Source: Pseudopyrenochaeta lycopersici
Lineage: Eukaryota > Ascomycota > Dothideomycetes > Pleosporales > Pseudopyrenochaetaceae
Length of the DNA stretch: 64,000 nt
Reading direction: 5' to 3'
Assembly (NCBI GenBank): GCA_003313425.1
Contig: NHZP01000050.1
Coordinates: 273,073 to 337,072, forward strand
Shown: piece after piece, positions 24,541 to 37,829 of the stretch
Position numbering within the stretch: the stretch's first letter is position 1
Layout of the letters: each line of letters opens with the position of its first letter
Notes under the pieces: generated by a model
The model's input: the letters and a program-made list of their open reading frames with translations, nothing else
Database searches by the model: none
Told to the model about the DNA's origin: nothing
Program-made: the position numbers and the translations under genes

Positions 24541-27500
24541 CGTTTCTTAAGGTTTATTTGCTTCTTCTTTTTCCTTTCCTCTCTTTCCTAGTATTCTCTA
24601 ATTTTTTCTTAACAGTTTCTTAGATTTTCTAGTAGTTCCTACGTGCTCTCTACGCTTAGGTACCCTTTCTATTTAACTAGGTAGCTAAAGCTTAGTTCTA
24701 GGTCGTTAACTCTTCTATTTTGTTAGTATCCCTAGATTTTCTTAACTTTAAACTCGTTTTCTTCTTCTAGTTTATACTAGAATGTTTTCTATAATAGTAT
24801 AGTAAGGTTAGCTAGTTCTAATTTAGAGATATAGAAGCAGGGGTAGATTATTGCATCTAGTAGTAGCTTAAGTGTGTAATTTACAAGTCTATTTTGTTCC
24901 TTAACTAAAAATAGTCTAACCTTAACGTGATCGAGTCCCTTACTTAGTTATTTATTACGTAGATTTTTCGTAAGTAAGTATACTTTATCCCCCTTCTTTA
25001 GCTAAGGTACTATTTTTCTTTTCTTATTTTAGTAGGAAATACTGTTACGTTATACTTTCTTAAGGTTCTCTTAGAGTTATTTATATACTTTCTTTATTTC
25101 TTTAGCTATTTTTATAGCTGCTTTAGCTTTTCTGCTAAGGTATAATTTTATAAAGAGATTAGGGTGTCTCCTATAGTTAGTAAAGAATAGTGTCTTTCTA
25201 GTTAATTCTAATAATTTATTATTATAGGCTAGTTATGCTATTAGTAATAATAAGACCTAATTATTTTATTATTAATTACTGTAAATCCTTAGGTAGGTCT
25301 TTATTATTCTGTTTATTCTTTATATTTGTCCGTCTGTTTATAGGTAATAGGCTGTTAATAATTTTCTCTTCGTTCCTATCGCGGCTATTAATGTAGACTA
25401 GAAGTTAGATGTAAAGAGCTTATCTCTATTACTTATAATAGACTTAGGTATACTATAATATTATATCAGTCTATCTAAGATAATAAATACTAGTTGTTCT
25501 GTGTTATAGTTGTTTCTAAACAGTATTATTTCTGCTGCTTTCATAAATCTGCAGACTATATTAAGGATAGCGTTATACTTAATTCCTGTCGCAGGATCTT
25601 TGAACAGTAGTAACCCGATTACAAAGTCTATAGAAATGTCTACCTAAGGTTTATTAGGTAGCTCTATAGCTTGCATTTCTCTGTAAGGTGCGTAGGTACT
25701 ATATTTATTCTTCTAACAGTCCGCGCATTTTTTAATAAACTGTTCAACCTTAGCCTTTATATTCTTGAAGCTGTAGTGTAGTTATATAAGTTCTATTATT
25801 CTCTTAATTCTAGGGTAACTATATACTAGGTTATTATAGTATTGTTAGATAATTACTTCTTATAATTCTTTAGGTACTTCGGACGTAATTATTATAGTGT
25901 TATTTAATAACTTATTAGGTCCTAGGCTTCCGTCCTAGTTTACTTAAAGGATAGCATCGTTGACTATTGCTTTTGTTCCTGCGATGTCTGATCTGCGGCT
26001 GAGAGCATCGGCTCTGCTGTTATCCTTTCCTAGTGTATACATAATCTTAAACTTATATTATCCTAATATTTTAGCCTATCTAACTTGCCTTTAGTTTAAA
26101 TCTTTAGTAGTAGTAAAATTAACTAAGTTCTTATAATCTGTAAATATCTTAAGATCTAAGTAGCTTTCTATGTAGATCTGCTAGTAGTTAAAGGCGTTAA
26201 TAATTACTATAAGTTCTTTATTATACACGTTGTAGCGTTCCTCTAGGTCTGTAAATTTCCTAAAGTAGTAGGTAATTAGGTACTATTTCCTATTACGTTC
26301 TTATTTTACTGTTACACCTAGTGTAAGGTCTAAGGCATCTATTTTAAACTGTAAGAGTTCTCCTGTTTAGAATATAATTAACACTAGTAGTATAATATAA
26401 GCTTCCTTAAGCATCTAGAATACTTTTCTTTATTTATTTCTTTATTCTTATTTTACCTTTTTCTTTATAAGTTTAGTAAGTAGGATAGATTTCTTAAAGA
26501 AGTCCTTAATAAACTGTTAGTTAAAGTTAATAAATCTTATAAATAACTATATATCTTTAACTATTTTAGGTTTAGGCTATTCTTTTACTACTCTTATTTT
26601 TTCTTTACTTATCTTTACTCTATATATACTTACTATATATCTTAAGAATTTAACTTCTTTCTTATAGAACTTATATTTCTTAGGTTTAAGTAGTAGACTA
26701 AATCTTCCTAAGCAGGTAAGAACTATTTTAACGTGTATAATATATTCCTGTAGATTATTAGAGTATATAAGGATATTATCAAGGTATATAATAATAAATA
26801 CGTCTAGGTGTTCTCTTAACACGTTATTAATAAGTGCCTAGTATGTAGCTAGTGCATTAGTAAGACTAAAAGGTATTACTATATACTTATAGTAGCTATA
26901 GCGTGTTCTAAACGCAGTCTTCTATTCTTTACTTTCCTTTATATAAATAAGGTTATACGCCCCTCTTAAGTCTAATACTGTAAAGACTTTTATAAAGGCT
27001 AGTTAATCCTGTAATTCTACTATATTTAGTAAAAAGTATTAATTCTTTATTATAATATTATTAAGCTTCTAGTAATTAACGCATAATCTTAACTTCCTAT
27101 TCTTTTTTAGTATAAATAATATAGGGTATCCTGCTAGTAACTGTAATTCCCTAATAAATTTTTTCTTTAAGTTTATCTTAATATATTCGCGTAAGGTTTT
27201 AAGTTCTTTTTCTAATAAACTGTAAATTAGGCTAAAAGTTAGTTACTTTCCTTCCTGTAGGATAATCTTATAATCCTAGAGTTAATACTTAGGTAATACT
27301 TTTATAGTTATCTCTTCCTAAAAGAGTAACTTATATTCTTTATACTTATTAGGGATTTCTAGAGTTACGCTTTACTCCTTAACTCTAGCTTATTAGTCTA
27401 AGGGCCTCCTTTTAGTACCTACTAAGTCGGACCCTTGTATCTTAAGGTTGTCCTTATTTAAAGTAAGGATCCTAATTATTATCTTCTTATCTACCTAGGC

Positions 27501-29390
27501 ACTCAGCCGCAGCGTAGGCTTACTTGTAGTTACGTCTGTTCCACAGCATTTAAACAAGAACTTCTTCTTTTTCTAATCTATTTCTAGACTGTGTTCTCTT
27601 AACTATAGAAGTCCTAGTATCACATTATGTTATAATAGTCTAAAGACGTCTAGGTTAATTGTTTCCTTATAGTTCTAGATAATAAGTTGCACATTCTGTA
27701 CTTCGTGTGTGATTACAGACTCTAATAGTATTAGTTGTCTATCAGCTACTATTAATAGGTATAGTACTAATTTTAATAATAGGATAAGGCTAGCTTATTC
27801 TATTACTCGCGCAGAAATATAGCTCTATTATGCTCTAGAATCTACTAGTGCCTTTATCTAGCTTCTATTAAGCTTAATATTTAGCTTAAGAAGTCCTTAT
27901 ACGCCCGTTACGTATAGAGTTCGTAATTCTTGCCTATTAGTAGGCGCGACTCTAAAAAAGGCTCCTCCTAATACTTATTTAGTGTCTTAACGTTTTTATA
28001 CTTAAGGTAGTTAGAGTTAAGGCACGTTTACTATTAGCGCTAATTACAATCTCTATTAAAGACTAGCTACATCGCTATAGTAGCCGCAGGGTTATTATTT
28101 CCTAGAAAATAGAGGACAGTCCTCTTATCCTATAGGTAGTTGTCGCACTTAACTTTAGGATAATTATACTATTAGTACTTGCATTAGTAAAATAAGTAAG
28201 GGAAGTATCCCTGTTCTGTTTTACTTAAATAGTAGATTACGTATAGGTCTATAGTATAAAAGGACTAGTAGACGACACCGTGTTACTTATTGCGTGGATC
28301 TATTAAGTAGTCTAGTACTAGTTTCTATAGTCTCTTACGCATAGTATATAGGGTTTAAGCTGCCTCTGCGCGCTTATAATAGTCTCTAGCTTCGTCCTCT
28401 GTAAGAAGCTAGTTAGGGTTAACGTTTTCTTTATTATCCTCCTAATATATTTATTATTTAAGCTAAGTATAGATATCTTGTTTCTTACTATCTATAAGTA
28501 TAATCTCGCCGTAGGAGTTAACTTAAAGGTACCCTTATTATACTAGGTCTTAAGTATTTAGTATATAGAAGGCGTCTTCCTGTATTAATAGTAGTAGTAT
28601 TTAGCGTTATAGTGTGTATTTAAGGGTCTTAACTACTAGGGGTTCTAGTGCCTATATTTATCTAGCTTGTTAAAGTTTCTGTAGTGCGTCCCTAACGCTT
28701 GCAGGTTACTATACTTCCTTAGCTTTCTCTGCCTATTCCTATATTACCTTTATATAATATTTAGGGTAATAGTAGTGTTCCCGCAACATGTCTTACATCG
28801 CTTATTTAGCTAGGATAATTATACTTATTTCTTATGCTATAGCTACTTCCTATTCTTCTAGGGTTAACGCGTTAATATATTATACTTTATACATATATTG
28901 CGCGTGTAGTTAGTAGTTAAGTTCTGCGATATCTTTTTCTGCTTCTATAGGCGTAGATAGCCTTAGGGTTCCTAGTTAATGTTAGCTCTAGAAGTTCTCT
29001 TCTTTTTATTCTTTAGTTAACAGCACTATAGTATTACTAAGGTCTTCTGTAGTATCTTTATAGACTAGGGACAGAGAGCTATTACTCTCTTCCTCCTTGT
29101 TACTATACTAGGTTCCTAGAATCTCTTTCTTAGTAGGTTCCTAGAGAGGTAGCTGTAATATCTCTGTGTCTTAAGTCCTTTCCTCTTAGGTAGTAATAAC
29201 TTCCTATATTTTATTATCGCTATTTTCTTCTTTTACAGCTAATATATTAATCTAAGGGGTTACCTTATTCTTTTATCTATAGTCTTTAGCTATATAGCCT
29301 TTCTTATTACAGTTAAAGTAAGTTATTTCTTTTTTCTTCCTACCTTTACCTAACTTTCCTCTGTTAAGGTTATCTAGATGTATTACCTTA

Positions 29391-29797
29391 GGGCCCCAGG
29401 CATATGGATCCCCAGAACTATGAGGTCTGCCCCTTTTTTCTCTTGCCCCGTGCGTTCGCTAATCTTACGAAACAGAAGGAGAACACCTAGAAGAATGCGT
29501 CCGCCCCCTTTATTCTGCGACTAAACCTTTCTTAGCTAGTGCTCTAACCTAGATTAGCTAGTACCTACGCGTAACGCGTTAGAGCATAAATCGCGTTCCT
29601 AGACGCGTAACTACGCGTTCTATATAATAGCCTTAATAGGCACCTTAAGGAGTACTATAGCATGCATGCAGCAGCGCAGAGAGCGCAGCTTGCCTTATAC
29701 TAGGATTTCGCGCTCCTTGCGCTAGCAGAGGTAGCCTAGCTAGCGCCCTACAGCAGCCCTATTAAGGCGCTTAGGCCGGCGTAGGACGGGTTCCTCT

Positions 29798-29840
<43 letters not shown>

Positions 29841-29879
29841 CAGTAGCGTCTGTAGCTTTATTAGTACAAGCCGCGCGAA
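29391..29879. other. GC-richer segment between gypsy remnant and first TLH
   Basis: Composition changes sharply at about 29,390, where the gypsy element ends. A run of about 12 CAG codons lies at 29,797-29,840. It may be the degraded 5' part of the helicase gene that follows; no continuous frame. Confidence 0.4.
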
Positions 29880-30079
29880 GATGCAGCAGCATATTAATTA
29901 GTAACATAGCGTTAAGCTTATGCGCTGGTTGTCTGCCTCAGCTGCCTTGTATCAGGAGCAGGTGACGCAGCTATAGAAGGCTGTTAAGGTACAGACCTTC
30001 TTCCGCGAGCGGCGCTACGTTCGCTATTTTATTGTACAGGAGGAGGAGGAGGAGCAGGAGGAGGAGGAGGCAGCTGAGC

Positions 30080-30205
30080 AGCAGGCGCAGGCAGAACAGC
30101 AGCAGGCAGGGCAGCAGCAGGCAGGGCAGCAGCAGGCAGGGCAGCAGCAGGCAGGGCAGCAGCAGGCACGGCAGCAGCAGGCAGGGCAGCAGCAGGTAGG
30201 GTGAC
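30080..30205 (+). repeat. 15-bp coding tandem repeat (GQQQA)n
   Basis: About seven copies of GGGCAGCAGCAGGCA within relic A, encoding Gln-rich repeats. One copy has lost its frame to TGA at about 30,203. Confidence 0.85.
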
Positions 30206-30656
30206 AGCAGACAGAGCAGCAACAGCAGCAGGAGGCGCTAGCTCATCTCACGTTAAGCTGGCAGGCCCTTAAGCGCGACGATAGCGAGGCTATGGATCGC
30301 ATCGCAGAGGAGACGGCCGCCAAGGACCGTACAGGCTGGATCAAGAGGACGCGCTGGGAGGAGCACCTGCAGGCCTATCCTAACTGGAGGCTGCTAGCCC
30401 ACGCGATCCGGCTGCCAGGCGACGACGAGCCTGCGCTGCAGCAGCTGGTAGCCGCAGTAGAGCAGCTGGTAGAGCAGGCGGTACAGGGCCTTAGCACGCT
30501 TGCGATTGATACGCTGCGCTGGCTGCGTAGTGCCAAGGCGCATGAGCCTGACGTACGGCTGCTGGCTAAGATGCAGAATAAGGAGAGCTAGCAGCGCGCG
30601 GCCAGGCTGTGGGCTCGTCTACTCTGCTACTGCCTGCGCCTAGTCGCTATAGAGGA

Positions 30657-30692
<36 letters not shown>

Positions 30693-31342
30693 CGAGGCTG
30701 AGGCAGAGGCAGAGCACGGACTGCAGCATATCGCCCGCCTATTCCCCTGGCATGGTAGGCAGAGGCTAGCAGCTAGGAGGCTCTGGAAGCTTCTCTCGTA
30801 CCACCAGGATAGCAGCGACAGCCAGGTAGCTCAAGATCAGCAGAAGTACGTGCTGCGCCTGTTTGAGGAGCTGATCTGCTAGGAGGTTGTCCACCAGCCG
30901 TTTGAGAGCGGCGTTGTACACTTCCTTGCCGTGCTAGGTATTAATCCAGAGACGCTGCGGCTGCGTAGGGCAGCAGAGTATTTAATACTGCTTGGCTCGC
31001 TTGTGTACTGCGTAAGGGTAATAGCAGCTGAGGCCTTCCTGCCCTCCGCGCAGCGCAGTAATCAAGGCGCTACAGAGACGCTAGTACTACTACAGAAGCG
31101 AGCTAGGCACCTCGTAGACGGCTCGCACAGCCTAATGAGCATAATGCTAAGCCTGCTAGCATACGCTAAGTTTATCTCGCAACGGACGCCTGGCAGCATT
31201 GCAGGTAGTATGTGGTGGTTAGCTAATTGGCAGACGTTCTTTATTAAGGGCCGTCCTGTTGTGCTAGCGCAGCTCTGCGTGATGGCGCAGGGTATTGTAG
31301 CAGAGGCTGCGCAGGTACTGTGGGAGCAGGTGCTCTGGGTAC

Positions 31343-31554
<212 letters not shown>

Positions 31555-31560
31555 AGGGCG

Positions 31561-31600
<40 letters not shown>

Positions 31601-33894
31601 CGGCTAGCAGCCCGCCACCTCTTAATCTCGCAGCGATCCAAGACGACGTGAGTATAGTACGGCGTGGGCTCTCGTTTCTCTCAGCAGCACGCCTGCAGGA
31701 GGGCGAGCAGTGGATGCTGCAGCAGCTGTCAACTACGCCAGCAGGCCAGCGCTTATATAAGCAGCAGAAGGGGGTAGCAAGCGAGCAGCAGGAGGACGCG
31801 CAGCAGCCAGTACAGTGGAACAGACGCAGGGTGCGGCAGCACCTACGCCAGATTAATCGCTTTCTTAACCTACTCTGCCTCGCGGTCCACATAACAGGCG
31901 GCCAGCCAGCGCGTAGGTCTGAGCTGCTCTTAGTTCGGTGGCGGAACGGGGTGCTTCAGGATCGCAACCTCTACGTAATTGATGGGCAGGTAACGCTAGT
32001 AACGCGCTACTATAAGACGCAGGCGCAGTGGGATCAGCCTAAGGTAGTAGCGCGCTTCCTGCTAGAGGCAGTAGGGCAGCTAATTGCGGCGTACCTGCTC
32101 TACGCACGGCCACTGCGGGCGATGCTGCTCAGCGGGCTGGGGAAGCAGGCGTCAGCGCACACGACTGACTATCTCTGGGCTAATAAGCAGGGCCCGTGGG
32201 AGACAGATTAATTAACGCGTGTGATAGCGGCTGAGTCAGCAGCCTGGCTGGGCACGCGGTTGACGACGCAGGACTACCGCCATACTGCTGTAGGGATTGG
32301 GAGGGAGGTAGTAGGCGAGCGGTTTGCTGCCAGCTATCGCGCAGAGCTAGCTTAAGGTAGGACAGCAGAGGAGGCAGAGGCAGGCAGCGAGGACGATGGT
32401 GAGGATCTGCTTGAGCTACAGAACGGGCGGACGACAGCGATTGGCATGGTAGCGTACGCTGTGTAGGCTGATCTGGTGCAGGGGCTTAGCGCGCGGTCAA
32501 TTGACGTGTTCCGCACGCTGAGCTGTACGTGGCACGCGTTTCTTGGCTTTGCAGAGGCAGGGGCAGGAGTAGGAGTAGGGGCAGGAGTAGGAGTAGGGGC
32601 AGGAGCAGGGGCAGAGAAAGAGAAGCAGCAGGAGAAGCAGGTATCAAAGCGGAAACAGGGGGGAGGCGTTACTGAGCAGGCGCAGGATAGTAGCGAGCAC
32701 AGCTGCAGGCAGAAGAGGGTAAGGGTAGGTGAGGAGGGTACCGCGGCTGTAGCAGCAGTATCTGCTTAAGGCAAGGGCAATAAGGAGAGGAGAGGGCTCG
32801 AGGACGCTATTTGATAGGTGCTCTGTCTCTTAGCCAATTATCTAGTTAAGTATAAGTTAGCTACACAGGAAATTACACTACAGGCTGTTGTACGAGGGCT
32901 TAGTCCGCTGGTAGTAGTACTACTAATAGGCGGAGGTAAGACGCTACTCGCATTTGCTCCAGCAGTACTTGAGCAGCAGCAGGCAGAACAGAAGGCAGAG
33001 ATAGGTAGTATTATAATCTTTGTCGTACTATATCGCGCACTAATCTAGGATATGCTTGTACGGCTTAGGTAGGCAGGTATTAAGGTAGCTGAGTGGAAGG
33101 CAGGGATTGAGGGCGACTATTAGAACCGCCGGACGCTAGCTACTATTATAGTAGTTAGCGCTGATTACGTAGGGAGTAGTAGCAGGCAGTTTCTCTCATA
33201 CGCTAGCTTACTTGCACGGCAGGGAGTGCTACAGTAGGTAGTAGTTAATAAGTCGCATGTTATTATTACAGCAGACTCGTGGCGGACAAAGCTGCAGAGG
33301 CTAAAGGATCTTTAGCTACTGCCGTGCTAGTAAGTACTACTTACAGCTACGTTGCCGCCGTCGCAGGAGAGGCAGCTACAGGAGGTAATATTAATACGCG
33401 GAGCAACAATTATCCGCGTAGAGACAACGCAGCGACGTAGGACGCAGTACACAGTAGTTCGCTGCAGGCGTAAGGTAGAGCTACAGGAGACAGCTGTAGA
33501 GCTCGCGCGCAGGCTGATAGACGAGGCAAGGTTACTTAGTAGCGCGCAGGTAGCAGAGGTAGCAGTAGGACGAGAGGTAGCAAGAGCGAAAGGGGTCGTG
33601 TACTGTCGCAGTAAGGTGCTGTGTGAGCAGCTAGCAAGGCGGCTAGGCTGCGTAGCGTACCACGCAGGCATGCCTGAGCGCGCAGAGGTGCTAGAGAGGT
33701 GGAGGTAGTTAGAAGGGCTAATTACGTGCACGTCAGCGCTTAGAGTAGGAGTAGATATCGCGCAGGTGCTCTTCACGCTGCATGTAGAGAGGCCGTAGGG
33801 GATAGTTGATTTCGTGTAGGAGAGCGGGCGAGCGCGAGGGGCAGGCAAGGCAGTGATTCTAGTCGTGCAAGGACAGCAGTGGCAGAAGGCTAAG

Positions 33895-33965
33895 GTAGAG
33901 GCAGAGGCAGAGGCAGAGGCAGAGGCAGAGGCAGAGGCAGAGGCAGAGGCAGAGGCTGAGGCTGA
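33895..33965 (+). repeat. Hexanucleotide (GAGGCA)n microsatellite
   Basis: About eleven copies encoding (Glu-Ala)n near the C-terminal part of helicase relic A. Confidence 0.9.
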
Positions 33966-34399
33966 GGAGCAGCAACTGATGAACGATAGCGACGTGATGG
34001 ACGCGTTTATCAGCACAGTAGGCTGTCAAAGAGCAGTAATAAGTTAGTATATAGACGGCAGGCGATTATCTTGCAGACAGCTACAGGCAAGAGCAGATAC
34101 AGGAGTAGGCGGCGCAGCAGACAGGGCAGCAGAAGGCGCAGAGATAGCGTTCTGCGATAACTGTGAGGAGCAGGAGTATGGAGGGCAGAAACAGTGGCGG
34201 GACGAGGAGCAGGTACAGGCGAGGCAGGAGCAGGTAGTACGGGCGAAGCTCGATGAGCTATCGCAGACGACGTGTCCATACTGCTAGGGTATGTTGCATG
34301 AAGTATTCAGGAGGGAGGAGGGCAAGGTGGCAGTACAGCAGGAGGAAGAGGAGGAGGAGTATGAGGCAGGGCAGCAAGAGGAGGAAGAGGCGGAGCAAC

Positions 34400-34625
34400 A
34401 GACTAAGCTGCAGACTGAGCAGCAGGCCGAGCAGGCCGAGCAGCAAGCTGAGCAGCAGGCCGAGCAGCAGGCCAAGCAGCAGGCCAAGCAGCAGGCTGAG
34501 CAGCAAGCTGAGCAGCAGGCCGAGCAGCAGGCCAAGCAGCAGGCCAAGCAGCAGGCCGAGCAGCAAGCTGAGCAGCAGGCCGAGCAGCAGGCCAAGCAGC
34601 AGGCTGAGCAGCAGGCCGAGCAGGA
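34400..34625 (+). repeat. 12-bp coding repeat (AEQQ/AKQQ)n
   Basis: About 17 copies of GAGCAGCAGGCC and AAGCAGCAGGCC in a higher-order pattern, within the C-terminal region of relic A. A related run (AGCAAGCAG) occurs at 34,800-34,850. Confidence 0.9.
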
Positions 34626-35125
34626 GCTCGAGCAGAGAGAGCGCGAGGCGGCAGTACATAGTCTGTGGCAGTGTCCGCGGCTTGGGCAGGAGGGGTTGCA
34701 GGATATAGAGGAGCTGCGGAGCAGGGTAAGGTATAAAAAGGAGGTTCAAACGTGCTGGAAGTGTGGGATAATGGAGTATCTCTGCGGCAGAACGCAGGGT
34801 AGTAAGCAGAGCAGCAAGCAGAGCAGCAAGCAGAGCAGCAAGCAGAGTAGTAGGCAGGCAGATTGCGCATGGCCGAACGTAGCGATAGCAGTACTATATG
34901 GGCTACAAGTAGCAGCAGAGGCAAAAGCAAAGCTAGAGGTAGGTAGAGGAATTCAAGATAGTAGGCTTTGGGAGGTAGGATATCGAGGGCAGGTAGATAG
35001 TAAGGAGGAGCTAGGTAGATGGATAGGAGAGGTATATCAAGATAGGCGGGTTTTTAAGCATATTACTAGTAAAGGAGTAGCTAGTATTATATATAGTATC
35101 TTAGAAGAGGAAAGAAAGAAATAGA

Positions 35126-37290
35126 TATAATTTATATAGTATTTATAAAAGAATAGTTAACTAGTTTAAATAAGAAAAAAGAAGAAGAAAGTAAAGTAAT
35201 TTAATATAAGATATTAGAAAGAGAGTAAATAATAGATAGCTGTATTTAATAAGAAAAAGAAGAAAGAGAGTAAAGTAATTTAATATAAGATATTAGAAAG
35301 AAAGTTAAGAATCGCTAGCTACTTTAAATAATATATAGAATAGCTATAATTAGGTTAATTTTTAGAAAAGTTAAGTTTATATATAAGTTTTAGTAGAAAA
35401 TACTATATAAATAATAATAGTAAGAAGCTATTGTATATAAAACTATTCTAGAAATATAGTAGTATAACTTTTATAGTAGTATAATAAAAAGTTATTAAAA
35501 TATAATAGTTAAAAGATAAAAAGAAAAGAAGAAGAAAAGTATTAGACTTAATAATTAATAATATTATAGTAAAGAATAGTTTTTAAAGTAAAGTAGATAA
35601 AATAGTCGTAAAGAAGAATATAGTAAGTAAAGTAGTAGTAGGTAAAGCAGGAGTAAGTAAAGTAGAAGATAAAATAGTAGTATATAAGATAGTAGAAAGT
35701 AAGGTAGTAGAAAGTAAGATAGTAGAAAATAAGATAGTAAGTCAAAGTATAGCTAAAGTAGTACTAAGTAAAAGAGTAGATAATATAGTAGTAGGTAATA
35801 TAGTAGATAAAGTAGTAGATAGGAAAGTAGTAGGTAAAGTAGTTAATAAGTAAGTAGGTAAAATAAAAGTAGATAAAGTAGTAGTAAAAGAAGTAAAAGT
35901 AAATAATAGGTTAGGAGTATTAATAGGAAAAAAGAAGAGAAAAGTAAAATAATTAAAATATAGTATAAGGACAAGTAAATAATAAGTAATTATAATTAAA
36001 AGAAAGAGGTTAAAAAGAGTAAAGTAATAAAAGATAAGTTAAAAAGTGCAAAGTAATAAAATAGAGGTTAAAGAAGAATAGATAGTAAGTAAGTAGTATT
36101 ACTTAGAAAAAAAAAAGATAGTATAATAATATAAAAGAGTATAGTATATACAGTTATTATAAGTAATAGAGTAGATAGTATAGTAGAAGTAATATTATAA
36201 AAGTTTAGAATTTAAAAAGAATAAAATAGTAGGAATAGTTTTAAAGTTAATAAGAATAATTAAAGTAGGTAGTAAGTAGTTAAAGACTAAGTAGTAAATA
36301 GTTTTATAAAAAAAACAAAAGTAAAGTAATATAATATAGTAGAGAAGAATAGTAAGTTATAAGTAATAGAGTAGGTAGTATAGTAGAAGTAGTAAAATTA
36401 AGATTTAGCATTTTAAGAAAATAGGACAGTAGAAATAGTTTTAAATTTATTAAGAAATATTATTTAAAGTTAGTATAAGTAGATAGTAGTACGTAAAAAG
36501 TAGTTTTATGTTATTAAGGTTAAAAAAAGGAAAGTAATAGAATATAGTATAAGAGTAGAAAGATAGTAGGTATATAGTTTATAGTTTTAGTTAGTTAAAA
36601 AAGAGATTAGTAATTTAATATAGTATAGAAGGAGATAGATAGTAGAGTTTTAGTTTGTAGTTTTATAGAGTTAAGAGTTAAGAAAACAAAGTAATAGTAT
36701 AGAAGTAATGGTATAGAAGTAATAGTATAGAAGTAATAGTATAGAAGTAATAGTATAGAAGTAATAGTATAGAAGTAGATAAATAGTAAGGTTTTCGTAA
36801 GTAGTATTATAGAGAAAAGAAAAAGAAGAGTACAGTAATTATATAAAGTATTAAGGGAGAAAAATAGTAGGGATTCGCTAACTAGTTTTATAGGAGTAAG
36901 AGTTAGGAGAGTAAAGTAATATAATATAGTATAGAGAGAGATAAATAGTAGGGATTTACTAACTAGTTTTATAGGAGTAAGAGTTAGGAGAGTAAAGTAA
37001 TATAATATAGTATAGAGAGAGAAAGATAGTAGAGATTTGCTAACCGCTTTTATAGAGATAAGAAAGAGGAGAGCAAAGTAGTATAATAGAGTATAAAGAG
37101 AGAAAGATAATAAGTTTTCGCTAAGTAGTTATATAAGGTAAAGAGTTAGGAGAGTAAAGTAATATAATATAGTATAGAGAGAGTAAGGTAGTAGGGGTTC
37201 GGTAACTAGTTTTATAGGGTAAGGAAGGGGGGAGTAAAGTAATAAGGTATAGTATAAAGAGGGAAAGATAGCAGAGATTTGCTAACCCAT
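35126..37290. repeat. Purine-rich, AT-rich decayed tandem repeats
   Basis: The + strand is almost free of C and made of A, G and T (aagtaatataatatagtata, gtagtaaagta). A 15-bp repeat (GTATAGAAGTAATA) has about five copies at 36,705-36,778. A longer repeat of about 80 bp (for example starting AGTTAGGAGAGTAAAG at 36,901 and 36,982) runs to about 37,290. No coding sense. Probably C-depleted, RIP-decayed continuation of the helicase repeat. Confidence 0.6.
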
Positions 37291-37829
37291 GGCGGTAACT
37301 GGAATCAGATCTAATTCCAGTTTTTTGTTAATGACCAGATATTTAAGGTTTGCGGGAGATTGTGTCACGTAGCCAGAGTCTAGTATACTTTAAACTACAT
37401 TCCAGTTAGGTTCCCATTAGCTTATATACCCTAAATTTAAGTATGTTAATTAGCGCATTAAGTTCTATGTTCCGTTTAATTTGCATCCCTATAACCTATG
37501 TAGTTAAGGTTATTAGGGTTGCGTGTTAAGGGTTAGGGTTAAGTTAGTAAGGCTATTAGTGCGCAGCAACACCGTTAGTGCGTAACAAACACTAGAAGAT
37601 TAGTATCAGAGCAGGTTCTGATATAATAAGGAGCAATCATAAAAACAAATATATAACTCGCTACGCAGCAGAAAATAGGGGATAAGGAATATAAGTAATG
37701 TATAACCCGCAGTAAAGTATTATTAATAGCACGCAATTATTTTGCACCCGTTAAGCAGCTAGTAACCCGTTGCTGTCATCTATTTTAATTTAATCCCACT
37801 AGTGCAGTTTAAATACAGCGAGAATGGCA
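37291..37829. other. Upstream segment of helicase relic B, with telomere-like motif
   Basis: No gene. Contains GTTAAGGGTTAGGGTTAAG at about 37,525-37,543, a short degenerate internal copy of the telomere repeat in the same orientation as the chromosome end. Confidence 0.5.

Larger units (their letters stand above)
23507..29390 (-). mobile_element. RIP-degraded Ty3/gypsy retrotransposon, 5'-truncated
   Basis: Read on the minus strand. A gag zinc knuckle (FNCNKKGYIAKDYR) is at about 29,320-29,275. Protease remnant KALVDSRA is near 27,850. Reverse transcriptase with IIYLDNILIYS (normally YLDDILIYS) is at about 26,800-26,770. Degraded RNase H and integrase regions run down to about 24,550. The 3' LTR is at the low-coordinate end and starts TGTTACGATCCTGC at 23,873, preceded by a purine tract (GGAGGGGGATAG on the minus strand). 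The other LTR is not found: the element stops within gag at about 29,390. Nearly every frame is broken by TAG/TAA. The inner LTR limit is uncertain. Confidence 0.85.

Noticed and set aside
29971..30222. Minus-strand frame of LLPCL repeats
   Set aside because: Reverse complement of the 15-bp GQQQA-coding repeat.
34258..34749. Leucine-rich minus-strand frame that looks like a membrane protein
   Set aside because: Reverse complement of the GAGCAGCAGGCC repeat in helicase relic A; no independent coding evidence.
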